In this document: positions 62,508-64,000 of the stretch, piece by piece
Layout of the letters: every line of letters begins with the position of its first letter
Position numbering within the stretch: the first letter of the stretch is position 1
Origin: Alkalihalobacterium sp048323755
GTDB lineage: Bacteria; Bacillota; Bacilli; Bacillales; Bacillaceae_F
Length of the DNA stretch: 64,000 bases
Direction of reading: 5' to 3'
NCBI RefSeq assembly: GCF_048323755.1
Contig: NZ_JBLWFS010000020.1
Location: 16,213-80,212, forward strand
Notes under the pieces: generated by a model
What the model was told of the DNA's origin: nothing
Seen by the model: the letters and a program-made list of their open reading frames with translations, nothing else
The model's database searches: none
Program-made: the position numbers and the translations under genes

Positions 62508-63661
62508 TTTCGCTCACCATCCAAACTGATCGTCTCTTGTAATACTTCCCGGAATAATTGTTCCGTTTCTTCCGTTATGTCTGAGCCTTTTACTTCTTTG
62601 TAAAACGCCTTAAAAAGAGAAAGTTCATCCATTTTCGAGCGGGCAATTGTTTCCTCGTTGTCATGATCCGTAGCTAAAAAGGAAATCACTCTTTCTACGT
62701 GCATCGCATTTGGATAAACAGAACGTATCCGTTCCATTGGTGATAGAACTGGGCTCTCATCTAATAATCTAACAAATACGTAATCTTCATTGCGTTCATG
62801 CTGCTCAATTTCATCAACCTTACCTTCTACAGTACGTATCGTTCTGCGTGGCTCTAACAATCTTTTTTCAACTGACACTTCACCATTTTGATCTAACTCG
62901 ACGATATAGTAACCTTTTTTATGATGTTCTTCCGAGATGGAGTATTTTAATGGGGAACCGGCATAACGAATTTTTTCATTCCCAACATGATGGGCTTGAT
63001 GTAAGTGCCCTAAAGCTGTGTAATGAAACGGAGCAAATATATTAGCATTAACGTGCTCAGCACCCCCAATTGCTAGCGGGCGTTCCGAGTCACTAGTATT
63101 TGGCTTTTCTTCGCCATATGGAGTTACGAAGGCATGTCCAACGAAAATATGTCTTGCGTTTTTATCCATTGTTTCAACAATTTTATTAACAATCACTTGC
63201 ATTGCTTCATTATGAGATCGGATGTCTTCTAGTTGCATTTCATGGCGAACCTTACTAGGTTCAGCATAAGGAACTAGATGAAAATGAACTTCACCATGCT
63301 CATCATGCAGAATTACGGGGTCAAACGTACCTGTATATTGACCTACAATATGAAAACCATTCGTTCTCATAATTTTTCTACCAAAATCAAGGCGCTCAGG
63401 GCCATCATGATTTCCACCGATCGCAAGTACTGGAATTTTTAGTTTTAACACGATCGTTTCTAATACTTCATCTAGTAGATCTACAGCTTCAGTCGGTGGA
63501 ATGGAGCGATCGTATAAATCTCCAGCAATTACGACAGCATCTGGCTTTTCCTGTTCTACTTCTTTAATCAATTGGTCTAGTACATGTTTTTGATCTTCTG
63601 TCATATAGACACCTTGTACTAATTTTCCAAGATGCCAATCTGCGGTATGGAAAAATTTCAA
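62504..63661 (-). CDS. sbcD: Exonuclease subunit SbcD (Mre11-like)
   Basis: A 385-residue metallophosphatase nuclease. Motifs: FFHTADWHLGK at the start, AGDLYDRS, IGGNHDGPERL, FVGHAF and ALGHLHQAHH, giving the two-metal site. The TTG at 63661 yields the usual MKFFHTADWH start and lies eight bases after AAAGGATGG; the frame is open 42 codons further, through the upstream inverted repeat, without family similarity. It is the first gene of the sbcDC operon. Confidence 0.96.
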   Translation of the reverse strand: MKFFHTADWHLGKLVQGVYMTEDQKHVLDQLIKEVEQEKPDAVVIAGDLYDRSIPPTEAVDLLDEVLETIVLKLKIPVLAIGGNHDGPERLDFGRKIMRTNGFHIVGQYTGTFDPVILHDEHGEVHFHLVPYAEPSKVRHEMQLEDIRSHNEAMQVIVNKIVETMDKNARHIFVGHAFVTPYGEEKPNTSDSERPLAIGGAEHVNANIFAPFHYTALGHLHQAHHVGNEKIRYAGSPLKYSISEEHHKKGYYIVELDQNGEVSVEKRLLEPRRTIRTVEGKVDEIEQHERNEDYVFVRLLDESPVLSPMERIRSVYPNAMHVERVISFLATDHDNEETIARSKMDELSLFKAFYKEVKGSDITEETEQLFREVLQETISLDGERK

Positions 63662-63763
63662 TCTGAGCACCATCCTTTTATAATTAGATTTAAAAATGTA
63701 CGCTTTTTTCTTGGGCTGTTCCCGTAACCTTTTTTTAGAAAGGCTGTTTTCGTAAACTTTGTT

Positions 63764-63834
63764 GCTATTGGACCGTTTTCGCTTCACGCTAAAGCGTGAA
63801 GAACCAAGCTATCGCTTGGTTATGGTCCAATAGC
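63764..63834. repeat. Three-way-junction inverted repeat upstream of sbcD
   Basis: Outer arms GCTATTGGACC and GGTCCAATAGC (11 bp, perfect) enclose two perfect hairpins: CTTCACGCT-AA-AGCGTGAAG and AACCAAGC-TATC-GCTTGGTT. All three stems are free of mismatches. No coding function; it lies between sbcD and the group II intron. Confidence 0.85.
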
Positions 63835-63874
63835 TAAAAGCAACATTCTTTTTTTTGACTACTTCTATTATGAC

Positions 63875-64000
63875 ATCGAGTAGGAGGAGGTGATTAACCT
63901 CCGACCTCTCACACCACCGTACGTACGGTTCCGTATACGGCGGTTCAATTTTATACTAAGCATGTACTTTGTTGTAATGTTGGACACAAGAGATTAGCCC
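63875..64000 (-). mobile_element. Group II intron, 3' end (cut by window edge)
   Basis: On the minus strand, domain V is the segment GAACCGCCGTATACGG...GTACGGTGGTGTGAGAGG (63901-63946), domain VI the GGAGGTTAATCACCTCC hairpin, and the intron ends CTCCTACTCGAT at 63875, with the AY end of group II introns. The maturase gene lies just upstream. The 5' end is beyond the window. Confidence 0.88.
63956..64000 (-). CDS. Group II intron reverse transcriptase/maturase, C-terminal end (partial)
   Basis: Only the last 14 codons are present: GLISCVQHYNKVHA followed by TAG at 63956-63958. Such a CVxHYNKVHA-type end directly before domain V is typical of intron-encoded proteins. The rest of the gene lies outside the window, so intactness cannot be judged. 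Confidence 0.7.
   Translation of the reverse strand, partial: GLISCVQHYNKVHA

Overview
The window is AT-rich chromosomal DNA from a spore-forming, low-GC Firmicute, most likely a member of Bacillaceae, possibly an alkaliphile or halotolerant relative. The evidence is: strong Bacillus-type ribosome binding sites with frequent GTG/TTG starts; a Spo0E-family gene, a YjcZ-family gene and a Vpr-type subtilisin; a BglG-family antiterminator with a RAT leader; and motifs matching cre and CodY consensus. An E. coli-length SpeD, an incomplete futalosine menaquinone module (mqnB-mqnD) and an exported lipoprotein with about half acidic and no basic residues set it apart from Bacillus subtilis. I see no rRNA, tRNA, prophage or CRISPR array. 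The only mobile element is the 3' end of a group II intron cut by the right edge.

Layout. 0-13 kb: an SDR reductase, a DMT transporter, an orphan ParB-like protein, a quinone-oxidoreductase-like gene divergent from a TetR regulator, a GPH sugar symporter, a patatin phospholipase, SpeD, a polysaccharide deacetylase, a cobalamin riboswitch leading to a [2Fe-2S] ferredoxin-like gene, and methionine aminopeptidase. 13-20 kb: a TPR-GTPase, two small envelope proteins, and a fusion of a cyclic-nucleotide-binding-like domain to a CPBP membrane protease. 20-25 kb: a catabolic cluster (TrmB regulator, cyclase-family hydrolase, sodium symporter with a winged-helix-like tail, fumarylacetoacetase-family enzyme) with a good cre site. 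25-33 kb: an ECF sigma/anti-sigma pair; an operon of a YgiB-like lipoprotein, two glutathionylspermidine-synthase-like ATP-grasp proteins and a DUF350 membrane protein, followed by a K+ channel; and a short Spo0E-like gene.

33-48 kb: Vpr protease, CstA-family transporter, a second large permease, a diguanylate cyclase, a DsbA-like oxidoreductase, an S13 carboxypeptidase, a VanW protein, mqnB-mqnD and a second DMT transporter. 48-55 kb: a SulP transporter without STAS domain, then a complete sucrose utilisation operon (antiterminator, RAT-terminator, scrA, scrK, scrB) and a CBS-domain protein resembling CbpA. 55-64 kb: small envelope/sporulation-type proteins, an acyl-CoA dehydrogenase/FabG/MaoC/MaoC operon behind a promoter carrying a palindromic operator and a 15/15 CodY motif, sbcD-sbcC, and the group II intron 3' end.

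Most genes lie on the minus strand in short operons ended by clear intrinsic terminators. Several intergenic regions hold structure not explained by genes: a six-unit ~53-bp degenerate tandem repeat (39.5-39.8 kb), a nested inverted-repeat family (16.8-17.0 kb), long-loop hairpins (56.2 and 59.3 kb), and a three-way-junction inverted repeat upstream of sbcD.
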